A stretch of DNA of 64,000 nt from Micromonospora sp. CCTCC AA 2012012 (GCF_040499845.1 NZ_CP159342.1:992001-1056000); one strand, 5' to 3'; positions 17,077-25,782 are shown, numbered from the stretch's first letter. A program made the numbers and translations. Notes: a model not told the origin generated them from the sequence alone.

Positions 17077-17307
17077 ATGACCGCCGGTGTTGACTCCTTC
17101 GCCCAACAGTGGCGGGACTGGCACCGCCAACACGAGGAGACCTGGGCGGACCCGCACGGTTTCCTGGCCGTGACCGGGCTGCACCGGCTGGGCCCCCCGC
17201 GCTACAGCGTTCCCCGGCGCCTCTCCCGCCTGGCGCAGCGAGGCCGACGACGTGGTTGTCACGCTGGCATCGGAGGAAGAGATCCGGCTGCTGCCCTTTC
17301 GACCGTA
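17077..17307 (+). pseudogene. frameshifted, truncated DUF1684 gene
   Basis: ATG 17077 with CAGGAGG upstream opens FAQQWRDWHRQHEETW and PHGFLAVTGLHRL, the characteristic start of DUF1684 proteins. The expected continuation, FPGASPAWRSEADDVVVTL, is present but in another frame, entered near 17195-17210, and stops at 17305-17307. DUF1684 proteins are normally about 200-270 residues, so about two thirds is missing. It is a relic at the decaying end of the cluster. Confidence 0.7.
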
Positions 17308-17341
17308 GCTTTCTGCTCAGCTGCTCTTGGGGAGGAATGTC

Positions 17342-17872
17342 ATGACCGAGCACGCCCACAATCCCTCGCCGGTTGACGCCGACGCCCTGCGGGCGTTGCT
17401 GCGCCATCAGGCCAGTACTGTCACCGTGGTCACCGCGCCCGGCGCTCCGGCGATCGGTTTCACCGCCACATCGTTCACGTCGGTGTGTTTGGAGCCACCG
17501 ATCGTCTCGTTCTGCCTGAATATCGCCTCGTCGAGTTGGTCCACCGTCTCCGAGAGCCGCTACGTGGGAGTTCACCTGCTCGCCCATCACCAGCAGGATT
17601 TGGCCCGGACCTTCGCGACCAGCGGGATCGACCGGTTCGCGGCGCCGACCCGCTGGCGAGTCGGCCCGGAGGGGGTGCCACTGATCGAGGACACCCTGGC
17701 ATGGCTCCTGTGCCGGGTGATCGACCGGATAAGCGCAGGCGACCATGCCATCGTTCTCGCCGAGCCCGAACTGCTGCGGCACACCGATGTCGGCTCGCCG
17801 CTGCTCTATCACCGGGGTCGGTACGCAACCCTGGCCGAGCACGTCGAATCACCGACTCGGCGCGCCGCTTGA
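17342..17872 (+). CDS. flavin reductase-like, FMN-binding protein
   Basis: 176 residues of the flavin reductase (HpaC/ActVB-like) split-barrel family: residues ~15-165 with STVTVVTAPG, GFTATSFTSVCLEPPIVSFC, HLLAHHQQDLARTFA and a C-terminal PLLYHRGRYATL. It reduces FMN or FAD with NAD(P)H for a partner oxygenase. As it lies after the cluster terminator and a pseudogene, membership of the pathway is uncertain, though it could serve the nitrogen-oxidising flavoenzymes. Confidence 0.85.
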   Translation: MTEHAHNPSPVDADALRALLRHQASTVTVVTAPGAPAIGFTATSFTSVCLEPPIVSFCLNIASSSWSTVSESRYVGVHLLAHHQQDLARTFATSGIDRFAAPTRWRVGPEGVPLIEDTLAWLLCRVIDRISAGDHAIVLAEPELLRHTDVGSPLLYHRGRYATLAEHVESPTRRAA

Positions 17873-17877
17873 TCCTT

Positions 17878-17898
17878 GCCGCCGTGCTCCTCGGCGGC
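17878..17898 (+). terminator. hairpin after the flavin reductase gene
   Basis: GCCGCCG and CGGCGGC pair perfectly around a 7-base loop, 5 bases after the stop at 17872. No U-run. Confidence 0.45.
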
Positions 17899-17930
17899 CG
17901 ACCTGCAGCGAGGCACTCGGCCCGGTCAGG

Positions 17931-18194
17931 CTACGTCGTTGACGCGTGCGAGTCGGAAGGCACGGGCACCCGCGCCCACCAGTACTCCCGGGGGCCGTGC
18001 GCGCCGGCGCCGGCGGACAGCCGGCACCACGCCTGAGCAGGAAGGTTCCCGATGAGCTGGTCGGCGCGGGCCGTTCCCATCGTGGTGGTGATCATGTCGT
18101 CGTTGCGGCGGGTCGCGACCACATAACCCACATCCCGGTGTTCCAACCAGACCCGCAACGGCTTCGACTGCCCGTAGGCCTCGTCCATCGTCAC
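17931..18194 (-). mobile_element. IS701-type transposase fragment
   Basis: About 88 residues on the - strand, DEAYGQSKPLRVWLEHRDVG and YVVATRRNDDM followed by WCRLSAGAGAHGPREYWWARVPV, match the inside of IS701-family DDE transposases. Neither N-terminus nor C-terminus is present. It abuts an IS256 fragment on the other strand at about 18200, so this is a scar of nested or sequential insertions. Confidence 0.75.
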
Positions 18195-18300
18195 CCACCC
18201 ATCGGCCCGTCTACGTCGTGGTCGGTATGAGTCTCGACGGGGAACGCGAGGTCCTCGGTATGTGGGCCGGCAACGGCGGGGAAGGCGCCAAACAGCGGGC
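18195..18300 (+). mobile_element. IS256-type transposase fragment (central part)
   Basis: The frame RPVYVVVGMSLDGEREVLG then MWAGNGGEGAK is the catalytic-core region of IS256/mutator transposases. Only about 30 residues remain before similarity ends at about 18300. Confidence 0.65.
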
Positions 18301-18325
18301 CGGCTACTGCCTGTGCGGCGACCGG

Positions 18326-18634
18326 TCAGACCGTAGTCAGCACGTCGAGGACTCCGGTAACGCGCATGACCCGGCGGGTGACGCCTCGTGGATTGACCAC
18401 CTGAAAGGCGACCTGGCAGGCGATGGCCGCAGCCCGGGCGTCGACCAGCGCGCGGATGCCGGTGGAATCACAGAACGTCAGGGCCGCAAGATCGATGATC
18501 AGAAGCTCGGGTCTGTCGGAGGCGAGCGCTTGGTGGACCTGCTCGTGCAAGGCATCCGCGGAGGCCATGTCAAGTTCGCCGCTCAGTGCCAGCCGCGCGA
18601 CCCCTTGGTCGTCGGCGCATGGAGTGATCTTCAC
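18326..18634 (-). CDS. STAS-domain anti-sigma factor antagonist
   Basis: 102 residues spanning a single STAS domain: LALSGELDMASADAL, LLIIDLAALTFCDSTGIRAL with the phosphorylatable Ser57, and a C-terminal GVLDVL. Such proteins release a sigma factor from its HATPase-type anti-sigma kinase when dephosphorylated. It overlaps the upstream kinase gene by 4 bases, giving a partner-switch pair; no sigma factor lies beside it. Confidence 0.88.
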   Translation of the reverse strand: MKITPCADDQGVARLALSGELDMASADALHEQVHQALASDRPELLIIDLAALTFCDSTGIRALVDARAAAIACQVAFQVVNPRGVTRRVMRVTGVLDVLTTV

Positions 18635-19056
18635 TCAGGTATCTCCCTTGAGCTGCTCGTCTGCGCCGCGCAGACGACTGGGTGGGTGGTCAGTTCGACC
18701 CATACGCGCTTCCCACCCTCATGGTCATGGACGCCCCAGCTGGTAGAGATCGCTTCGATGACGGCCAGGCCGCAGCCCCCGATGCCATCGGGATCGCGGC
18801 GGCGGGGCACAACCGAGGAGCCATCGGCGACCGACACCACGACCCGACCGTCGTGGGACTCGACGCTGAAGTCGACGCAGCCTCCGCCGTGTCGCACCGC
18901 GTTGGTGATCAACTCGCTAGTGACCAGCGCCGCCGTCCCGAGCCAATCTTCGTCGCAGTAGCCCCAGCCTTGTAGGACGGCAACGAGAGCGCGGCGGGCC
19001 GTGCTGGGCGCGTTGACGCCTAATGGCACGTCGAGACGGGCGGTCAGTTCACTCAT
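18631..19056 (-). CDS. HATPase_c anti-sigma/serine-protein kinase (RsbW-like)
   Basis: 141 residues from ATG 19056. The GHKL ATPase features are ELITNAVRHGG (N box, ~48-58), VVVSVADGS (G1) and GIGGCGLAVIEAI (G2). A longer in-frame reading from 19155 adds residues that do not fit the family. It would phosphorylate the STAS protein encoded immediately downstream (ATGA overlap) and bind a sigma factor encoded elsewhere. Confidence 0.86.
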   Translation of the reverse strand: MSELTARLDVPLGVNAPSTARRALVAVLQGWGYCDEDWLGTAALVTSELITNAVRHGGGCVDFSVESHDGRVVVSVADGSSVVPRRRDPDGIGGCGLAVIEAISTSWGVHDHEGGKRVWVELTTHPVVCAAQTSSSREIPE

Positions 19057-19367
19057 GGCCGGTGGATCCTGTCCTGCGGGCACAGCCAGCGTGTGCAGCG
19101 GCTCACCATAGCCGCTGCGGAACAGCGACAGACAAATTTCGACGCACGCCAACACCGGCTGGCTCCAGCCCTCACTGCGTCGTTCTCGCTCGTCAGGAAG
19201 GCCACCAGCCGTGGAGGGCAGCCCCAGTGGCTCCGCAGGTCGGTTACGTCAAGGGGAGTGGTGTGCGACTTGCCGGTGATTGACCGGTGATTGGCGTGTT
19301 GCGAAAGTAGGAGGTGGCCATGGCGTGATCCTTCGAGGCGACCAAGTCCTGAAGGAGAGGAACGCGA

Positions 19368-19560
19368 TGGCCGCATCTGACGGCGTCAAACCTGCTGAGC
19401 TGCTGCGCGAGCAGATCGAGGTCGCGACGCTGGATGTGCTGCAGGCGATGGTCAAGGCTTTCGCGCAAGCGTTGATGTCCGCCGGGACCGATGGGATCTG
19501 CGGTGCCGCCTACGGGCAGCGCAAGCGACGAGCAAGTCAACTCCTGCAACCGATATCAAG
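19368..19560 (+). mobile_element. IS256-type transposase N-terminal fragment
   Basis: ATG 19368 begins MAASDGVKPAELLREQIEVA, then DVLQAMVKAFAQALMSAGTD, the standard N-terminus of actinobacterial IS256 transposases. After CGAAYGQ the frame shifts and similarity fades in about 20 codons. It points the same way as the central IS256 fragment at 18.2 kb but lies downstream of it, so the two are not one simple broken copy. Confidence 0.7.
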
Positions 19561-19858
19561 CGGACCGCCCGCGTGCACGACGCCCATGCCGCCACAGCCG
19601 CGGCGTTGATCGGGCCGAACGCCGTCAGCCGGCCCAGCGTCCTTGCACCATGTCACTCCTACCTGTGTCAGCGACATACCGACGGCCGTATCCAGGAGTT
19701 GCATTGGTTTCGTCGCGTCATCCGCCGGGGTTGCCTGGCTCGCTGCCGCTGATCGAGAAGCGTGATCACTACCTGGGTAAGGCGGACAAGCCGATTACGC
19801 CGCCCGCACCACGGCTGTCTTCACAGGAGGTGCCGGCGACGGTCTTCGAGGGTGTCGG
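19561..19858. other. degraded sequence after the IS256 fragment
   Basis: No frame here gives a recognisable protein. It lies between a transposase relic and the 3' end of the ArsR gene and probably holds unidentifiable insertion-sequence debris. Confidence 0.35.
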
Positions 19859-20230
19859 TCAGCGGGCCTTTGTCGTTGCTCGCTTGCGGGGTGGGGTAAG
19901 CAGGTCGGCGATCGTGGCGATGGCGGACGGCACAAGGCGGTAGTACGCCCAAACGCCGCGCTTGTCGCGTTCGAGCAGGCCGGCCTCGGTGAGGATCCGC
20001 AGGTGGTGGCTGACGGTCGGCTGGGAGAGTCCGAGCGGCGCGGTGAGGTCAGTGACGGACGCCTCGCCCTGCGGGGCGGACTGGATCAGGCTGAGCAGTC
20101 GCAGCCGGGCCGGATCGGCGAACGCCTTGAGCACTCCCGCGAGCCGTTCGGCGTCTGCGCGGTCGATCGGCTCGCCGGCGAGGGGCGAGATGGCGGACGT
20201 AGCACTCTTCACGGTTCCCACGTCATGCAT
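19859..20230 (-). CDS. ArsR-family winged-helix regulator
   Basis: 123 residues with one wHTH: LAGVLKAFADPARLRLLSLI, VTDLTAPLGLSQPTVSHHLRIL and GVWAYYRL. The usual metal-site ELCVCDL motif reads EASVTDL, with no cysteine, so it is not an ArsR/SmtB alpha3-type metal sensor. No target operon adjoins it; the 172 bases upstream hold no gene I can support. Confidence 0.86.
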   Translation of the reverse strand: MHDVGTVKSATSAISPLAGEPIDRADAERLAGVLKAFADPARLRLLSLIQSAPQGEASVTDLTAPLGLSQPTVSHHLRILTEAGLLERDKRGVWAYYRLVPSAIATIADLLTPPRKRATTKAR

Positions 20231-20402
20231 CGTTGCAGGTCACACCGTCGATCGGCTGATAAACAGGGCAGGACCACCGTGAGTTCGCGTGCGGCGCACT
20301 GCTCCCGCTATCCCCGCATGATGATCTGCGGACCGAGGGAGGTGTCGTACGGGTGGGTCTGCTCGCCCGTCTTGAGCCTGGTGCCGTCGGTGGGCTACGT
20401 GA

Positions 20403-20750
20403 TCAGGCGGCGCGACGGACCGGGCGGAGCAAGGTGAGCGCGCGAAGGGCGTCGGCGCGGGAGATGGGCTGATCGTCGTCGGACTGCATGGTCAGGACGA
20501 TCTCGATGGCTTGGCGGATCCAGGCGGTTTTGGTGACGCCGGCGTCCTTGGCGGCCGCAGTGACGGCGTCATCGAGGTCGGTCGGCATGCGCAGGGACCG
20601 CACGACCATGACCTCGGCGCCTTCTGGCGGGAGGGAGGAAAGCAGCTCCGCCTCCTGTTCCGCTGTCGTCGGCGCAGGGTCGAAGGTGAGGTCGTTTATC
20701 AGTGCGGCGGCCTCTTCCGGGGTGCGCGGCAGGTGCTGGTTGTCGCTCAT
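20403..20750 (-). CDS. antitoxin-like ribbon-helix-helix protein
   Basis: 115 residues from ATG 20750, which overlaps the upstream stop as ATGA and has GGGAG upstream. The segment VVRSLRMPTDLDDAVTAAAK then TKTAWIRQAIEIVL is a CopG/RHH-like DNA-binding and dimerisation unit. It lies directly downstream of a small toxin-like frame, the usual arrangement for a type II toxin-antitoxin pair. An in-frame ATG at 20765 is an alternative start. Confidence 0.7.
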   Translation of the reverse strand: MSDNQHLPRTPEEAAALINDLTFDPAPTTAEQEAELLSSLPPEGAEVMVVRSLRMPTDLDDAVTAAAKDAGVTKTAWIRQAIEIVLTMQSDDDQPISRADALRALTLLRPVRRAA

Positions 20751-21040
20751 CGCGTCTGCTCCCATCGAGTGAAGTCGGTACGTTCGGTGTCGCTCATGTC
20801 TCGCGCACCGATGATTGTCCAGACGAAACCGTCAACGTGGTGCACCGCCACGATCAGAGGCCGACCGTTGCGCGTGCGCGCCCACACGGTCAGCACCCGC
20901 AACCCGGTGGCGTCAGCGCCGGAACGCGGCCACCGCTGCTTGGCTTCCAAGACTTTGCGGACCTAATAGGGCTGGATGCCCGCCAAGGCCTGTAACGCCC
21001 ACTCTTCCCACTCGTACGGCACCAGGCAAGTGTAATACAC
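20747..21040 (-). pseudogene. toxin-like gene with an in-frame stop
   Basis: From GTG 21040 the frame reads YEWEEWALQALAGIQPY, a TAG at 20963-20965, then VRKVLEAKQRWPR and VLTVWARTRNGRPLIVAV to IIGARDMSDTERTDF. The two halves are in the same frame and together make a ~97-residue protein of the kind paired with RHH antitoxins. The nonsense codon either inactivates the toxin or leaves only a product from TTG 20950. The specific toxin family is not certain. Confidence 0.6.
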
Positions 21041-21239
21041 GCGTATTCTAGCAGCTAGGCCTACGGCTTGAGCAAAGATCACAAGGGTGACGCCGTGTGG
21101 AGAGCGTAAGTGAACGGTTCGAGCGGAGGTGCAGCAAGAAATTCGGACCCGTCGCCACCTCACCTCTGCGGTGTTCGCGGGCGGCGCCGCGATAGTCTGC
21201 AACGGATGAAGCTGTCGGCTCGAAGGTGAGGCCTGCCCG

Positions 21240-21626
21240 ATGGGTGCCAGCTACGAACCGATGAGTCTGGCCAGGTTGGCCACCCATCTGGTATCCGCGG
21301 ACACCGACCAGATTCGCTGGAAGCTCGTATGGGAGTTTCTGGAGGAGTACCGCTGGGAACCCGCCGAAACCAGGGTCGCCCTGTTGAGCGACGAGCCTGG
21401 GCTGACGGAGGATCCGCGGTGGGATGCGCTGCTCGCCGCTGTTGCGGAGCATCTGCTGGCTCAGGCGGATCTTGGTCCGCCCGCGTGGGTCGACGCCCGT
21501 GTGCTGCGCCGGGCGTGGTTCCCGGCCGAACTGGCCATCCACCGGGCCGACGCCCTGGCATGGGCCCCGGCTGCATTCCGGAAGCACGGTGTGTACCTGT
21601 CCGTTCACGACCTGGCTGCGGCGTGA
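21240..21626 (+). CDS. conserved hypothetical, partner of a nucleotidyltransferase
   Basis: 128 residues, mostly helical and rich in Trp (LVWEFLEEYRWEP, LRRAWFPAELAIHRADALAWAP). No known domain recognised. Its stop overlaps the GTG start of the nucleotidyltransferase gene (GTGA), so the two are a coupled pair, probably antitoxin plus toxin-like enzyme by analogy with AbiE-type pairs. Confidence 0.75.
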   Translation: MGASYEPMSLARLATHLVSADTDQIRWKLVWEFLEEYRWEPAETRVALLSDEPGLTEDPRWDALLAAVAEHLLAQADLGPPAWVDARVLRRAWFPAELAIHRADALAWAPAAFRKHGVYLSVHDLAAA

Positions 21627-22150
21627 GCGGGTCAGGCGGCGTCCTGATGGGGCGCGCGGAACTCGAACGCGCGTTCACTCACCTGGGCGAGCGGCTTGTC
21701 CGTCGCGGGGTCGTCGCCGACATCTTCGTCGTGGGTGGTGCCGCGATGGCGCTCGCCTACGATGCGAAACGGGTCACCAGGGACGTCAACGCGATGTTCG
21801 TCCCGCACAGTGTCGTCCTTGACGAGGCGCGTGCAGTCGCCGACGAATTGGGTCTGCCGCCGTGGTGGCTCAACGAGCAGGCCAGCGTGTATGTCTCCGG
21901 CAAGGACGACCCAGGCAGGCGGCGGGTTTTCGACCACCCAGGCCTGCGCGTGATGGCGGCCTCGCCGGAGCACATCTTCGCCATGAAGGCGCTCGCGGCG
22001 CGGACCCGCGACGTGGACGACCTTCGCACCCTGGCAGCGCTGGCCGAGGTGGCGACAGTCGATGACGCCCTACGTCTGTGCGGCGACTTCTACCTTGACG
22101 AAGTCGTTTCGCCGCGGGCCATGGGAGTCATCCGCGAACTGTTCGAGTAG
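21623..22150 (+). CDS. DUF6036/AbiEii-like nucleotidyltransferase
   Basis: 175 residues from GTG 21623, or 167 from ATG 21647. IFVVGGAAMALAYDAKRVTRDVNAMF is the GGxxx...D-x-(D/N) nucleotidyltransferase motif; the usual second aspartate of TxDxD appears as Asn (RDVNAM), seen in several DUF6036 members. HIFAMKALAARTRDVDDLRTLA follows, typical of AbiEii-like proteins. Possible role: nucleotidyltransferase toxin or phage-defence factor. Confidence 0.78.
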   Translation: MSGSGGVLMGRAELERAFTHLGERLVRRGVVADIFVVGGAAMALAYDAKRVTRDVNAMFVPHSVVLDEARAVADELGLPPWWLNEQASVYVSGKDDPGRRRVFDHPGLRVMAASPEHIFAMKALAARTRDVDDLRTLAALAEVATVDDALRLCGDFYLDEVVSPRAMGVIRELFE

Positions 22151-22159
22151 GTCCAGCGC

Positions 22160-22540
22160 TCCCGTCGAGTGCGCAAAAGACGCCGACAATGGCCGTCTGC
22201 AAGTGGTTGGCCTGCCTGGCTGATCCTCGCCGCCTACACCCAGCTCCGCCTGGCCCGCGCCCTCGCCGCCGACCTGCGCCGGCCCTGGGAGAAACCTGCC
22301 CCACCGCAGCGTCTGTCACCCGCCCGCGTCCGCCGAAGGTTTCGGCACCTCCGCGCGAGAGTCACCTGTCCGGTCGGTGCACCCAAACCCTCCCGGCCAG
22401 GACCCGGGCGGCCACCCGGCCGCCGCAACACCCACCCCACCCAGCGCTACGACGTCCACACCGCGACCACCACGAACGCCAAGACACCGGCTGCAAAGAA
22501 GACCAGGTCTGCCAATCCCCGTCCACGCCGTACGGGTTAA
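22160..22540 (+). mobile_element. C-terminal remnant of a DDE transposase
   Basis: The frame ending at 22540 reads LILAAYTQLRLARALAADLR, RPWEKPAPPQRLSPARVRR, GAPKPSRPGPGRPPGRRN and THPTQRYDV. This tail is characteristic of a common actinobacterial DDE transposase family (I believe the NF041680 type). The catalytic part is absent. Confidence 0.65.
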
Positions 22541-22750
22541 AGATCAAGCTGAATGAAGAGCCGGACCTGAGGATCGTCGCCGCCGGCGCTCGGACGAGGT
22601 GATGCTCGCCGCCGGCGACTGTCCTCTCACCCGCTGCGGTTGATCACCCCACCTAGTCGGTCGGGTTGCGCCGCGCCGTGGCAGCGGTGCCCGGCGTACC
22701 AGCGGCGGCATCGCCGAAGTGCAGGAGGGTGGGTTGCGGGCTAGGGTCGG

Positions 22751-23722
22751 ATGATGATCGAGGTAGGCGATCTGGCCAAGCACTTCCGGGTGCATCGGCG
22801 TGATCCGGGTCTGCGGGCTTCGATGCGCTCCCTCATCCGCCGCGACCACGTCACCGTACGCGCGGTGGAGCAGGTCAGCTTCACCATCGGTGAGGGCGAG
22901 GTGGTCGGCTTCCTGGGCCCCAACGGCGCCGGGAAGACCACCACGCTCAAGTGCCTCACCGGCCTGCTGCATCCGACCTCCGGCGAGGTACGCGTGCTCG
23001 GACACATCCCGCAGCGCCGGGAGCCCGCCTTCCTGCGCCGGATCTCGTTGGTGATGGGGCAGCGCAACTCGCTGTTCTGGGACCTGCCCGCAGCCGACGC
23101 CTTTGAGGTCAACCGGGCCATGTACGGCCTGGCTGAAGGCCCGTACCACTCGGCGCTCGACGAGCTGGTCCATCTACTCGACCTGGAGCCGTTGCTGGCC
23201 AAACAGGTCCGCGTGCTCAGCCTCGGCGAGCGGATGCGGTGCGAGCTGGCCGCCGCGTTGCTGCACAGGCCCGACGTGCTCCTGCTCGACGAGCCGACCC
23301 TGGGGTTGGACGTCAACGGGCAGGCCGCCATCCGGGCGTTCGTCCGCGAGTACACGGACCGCAACGGTGCGACGGTGCTGCTCACCAGCCACTACATGGG
23401 TGACGTGACAGCACTGGCGAGCCGGGTCCTGGTCATCGACGGTGGAACCCTGCGCTTCGACGGTGACCTCGCGGCACTGGTCGAGGCGCACTCGCCGCAC
23501 CGGTTGCTGCGGATCACCCTCCGCGAACCCGTGCCGGTGTCGACCTGGGTCGACTTCGGGACGGTGACCGAGATCGACGGCGCGATGGTGACCCTGCAGG
23601 TACCCAGGGCAGAGACGGCCGCCGTCGCCGCCCGGCTGCTCGCCGCCCTCACCGTCGACGACGTCGGCATCGAGGACCCGCCGGTCGAGGACATCATCCG
23701 AGCGGTCTTCACCCATGCGTGA
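22751..23722 (+). CDS. ABC-2 type transporter ATP-binding protein
   Basis: 323 residues. Walker A GPNGAGKTT at 56-64, Q-loop VMGQRNSLFWDL, signature LSLGERMRCELA, Walker B VLLLDEPTLGLD and H-loop LLTSHYMGD. With the two following membrane proteins it forms a three-gene exporter (COG4586/4587/3694 type) of unknown substrate. Two further bases upstream (ATGATG) give an alternative start one codon later. Confidence 0.93.
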   Translation: MMIEVGDLAKHFRVHRRDPGLRASMRSLIRRDHVTVRAVEQVSFTIGEGEVVGFLGPNGAGKTTTLKCLTGLLHPTSGEVRVLGHIPQRREPAFLRRISLVMGQRNSLFWDLPAADAFEVNRAMYGLAEGPYHSALDELVHLLDLEPLLAKQVRVLSLGERMRCELAAALLHRPDVLLLDEPTLGLDVNGQAAIRAFVREYTDRNGATVLLTSHYMGDVTALASRVLVIDGGTLRFDGDLAALVEAHSPHRLLRITLREPVPVSTWVDFGTVTEIDGAMVTLQVPRAETAAVAARLLAALTVDDVGIEDPPVEDIIRAVFTHA

Positions 23723-24515
23723 CGTGCTGGCCGCCTACCCACCGCTCGTGCGCAGCGCCGCCCTGGTGGCGCTGACCTACCGCACTCGACTGGCGCTCTG
23801 GGTGCTCGCCGGCTCGTTCCCGCTGCTCACCATGGCGGTCTGGCTCACCGTCGTCGCCGAGGGCGGCCCGCCGGCCGGCTGGAGCACCGGCGACTTCCTC
23901 TCCTACTACGCCGCCGCCCTGGTGCTGTGGAACCTCTCCGGCCAGCACGTCGTCTGGGAGTGGGACAGCGACCTGCGCAGCGGCGACCTGTCGGTGCGCC
24001 TGCTGCGGCCGATACACCCTTTCCACCAGTACGTCACCAGCGACCTCGGCCACCGGCTGCTGTTCCTGGTCACGCTCCTGCCCGCACTGGCACTAGCCGC
24101 GCTGCTGGTGCCCGGCCTCGACTACCCGACCAGCCCTGTCCGCCTTGTCGCGGTGGCCGCCGCCGGCGTCCTCGCCTACGCGCTCGGGATCATGATGGCC
24201 TCCACCTTCGCGCTCCTCGGCTTCTGGAGCACCCAGGTCCGCAACGTGTGGATGCTGTGGTGGGGTCTCGGCTCGTTCGCCTCCGGCTGGGTGGCGCCGC
24301 TGCCCCTGATGCCCCACTGGCTGCGCACGGCAGCCCTCATGTTGCCGTTCCGCTCGACCATGGGCTTTCCCGCCGAACTGGCCACCGGCCGCCTCGACGC
24401 GGCGCACGCCGGCTACGGCTTCGCCGTCGGCCTCACCTGGCTGCTCGCGTTCGCGCTGCTCTACCGGGTCGGCTGGCGGCGAGGCATCCGCCGCTACCAG
24501 GCGGTCGCCGGATGA
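23715..24515 (+). CDS. ABC-2 type permease subunit 1
   Basis: 266 residues with six hydrophobic segments and the family segment HVVWEWDSDLRSGDLSVRLL and RPIHPF before the second half. It overlaps the ATPase gene by 8 bases and the next permease by 4. Membership of the DUF990/ABC-2 family is by its length, order and these segments. Confidence 0.88.
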   Translation: MRDVLAAYPPLVRSAALVALTYRTRLALWVLAGSFPLLTMAVWLTVVAEGGPPAGWSTGDFLSYYAAALVLWNLSGQHVVWEWDSDLRSGDLSVRLLRPIHPFHQYVTSDLGHRLLFLVTLLPALALAALLVPGLDYPTSPVRLVAVAAAGVLAYALGIMMASTFALLGFWSTQVRNVWMLWWGLGSFASGWVAPLPLMPHWLRTAALMLPFRSTMGFPAELATGRLDAAHAGYGFAVGLTWLLAFALLYRVGWRRGIRRYQAVAG

Positions 24516-25306
24516 ACGGCCTGACGGCGCAGGCACGCATCATCGGCATCTGCTGGCGGGCCGCGATAGCCGCCGAGCTGGAATACCGGGTCAACTTCCT
24601 CGCCACCCTCGCGGTCAGCACCTTCTGGCTGCTCTGGGCAGCCGCTGGCGCGTCCGTGTACTTCCGGTTCACCGGCACGGTCGCCGGCTGGACCCACGCG
24701 GAGGTGCTCGTCGTCATCGGCCTGTTCTTCGCCCTCAACGGCCTGCGCCAGACCGTGCTGCAACCCAACCTCGACCAGATCACCGAGTACGTGCGCCGCG
24801 GCACCCTCGACTTCCTGCTCACCAAACCCTTCGACGCGCAGCTGCTGGTCAGCCTGCGACGACTGGCCGTCGGCAACCTGCTCGACCTGCTGCTCGGGCT
24901 CGGTCTGGCCGGCGTGGGCGTCGCACTCTCCGGGCACGGACCGTCGCTGGGCGCGCTGGCGGCGTTTTTGGTCCTGCTCCTCGCCGCCATGGGACTGCTC
25001 TACGCGATGACCGTCCTGCTGATGGCCCTCGCCATGGTCACCATGGCCGGCGAGGAGCTGGCCGGCATCTCGTTCGGCGTGGTGGAGCTGGCCCGCTTTC
25101 CGGTACAGCTCTACCGCAACCCGATGCAAACCGTGCTCACCGTGGTACCCGTGGCGTTCCTGACCACGTACCCCGCGCAGGCGCTTCTCGGCCGACTCGA
25201 CACCCGGTCGCTGCTCGTCGCGCCGGTTCTCGCCGGCGGGGCGCTGGTGCTGGCCCGACTGGCGTGGCTGCGGGCGTTACGGGGATACACCGGCGCCAGC
25301 GCCTAG
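24512..25306 (+). CDS. ABC-2 type permease subunit 2
   Basis: 264 residues from ATG 24512 in an ATGA overlap with subunit 1. Six hydrophobic segments; conserved VRRGTLDFLLTKPFDAQLL between the second and third, as in COG3694 proteins. It ends the exporter operon. Confidence 0.88.
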   Translation: MNGLTAQARIIGICWRAAIAAELEYRVNFLATLAVSTFWLLWAAAGASVYFRFTGTVAGWTHAEVLVVIGLFFALNGLRQTVLQPNLDQITEYVRRGTLDFLLTKPFDAQLLVSLRRLAVGNLLDLLLGLGLAGVGVALSGHGPSLGALAAFLVLLLAAMGLLYAMTVLLMALAMVTMAGEELAGISFGVVELARFPVQLYRNPMQTVLTVVPVAFLTTYPAQALLGRLDTRSLLVAPVLAGGALVLARLAWLRALRGYTGASA

Positions 25307-25458
25307 GAGCTGTTTTGATGGTCTTCGCGCGATGCTGGAGGCGGACAGATGGCAGATCCTGCGGCCTGGGTTCACTCGGTGGCAGGCGCCAGGTGTAGCG
25401 GTTCGCCGCCTGTCTTGAGGAACATGACTGCCAGTTAAATCGCCGTCTCGGGCTGAAG

Positions 25459-25782
25459 TTATAGGTGCTCGGCCGGGTAGTCGGTGGGCACTCCACCGAA
25501 ATCGAAGTGGAGCCCTTCGGTCGGGGCATTCGCTGTGGGTCGTGGAGGTAGCCGCCGTCGTCGGCGATGTGTACCGCGAAGGCGTGGGCGGGGTGACCGA
25601 GCCCGATATGGACGCCGGGCGGCAGGTCGTCCGGGTCGTTGGCGTCGCTGAAGAAGGCAAGACGACGGGCTCGCCGGCTGCTGGATCTCGCGGAGGAGGG
25701 CTCGTGGGTCGTTAGGGTCGGTCAACTCGACCTTGTAGTTGTCGCGCTGGTCGCCTCGGTCGTAGGTCCAGGTCACCTTCAT
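25459..25782 (-). pseudogene. Imm1-like immunity gene with two frameshifts
   Basis: From ATG 25782 the frame reads MKVTWTYDRGDQRDNYKVEL up to about LLREIQQP. The expected continuation, LAFFSDANDPDDLPPGVHIG then AFAVHIADDGGYLHDP, sits in another frame (about 25665-25530), and the last part APTEGLHFDFGGVPTDYPAE returns to the first frame and stops at 25459. Joined, the three pieces match small Imm1-family immunity proteins. Two compensating shifts replace the core by unrelated residues, so the protein should be inactive unless these are base-calling errors. Confidence 0.6.
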
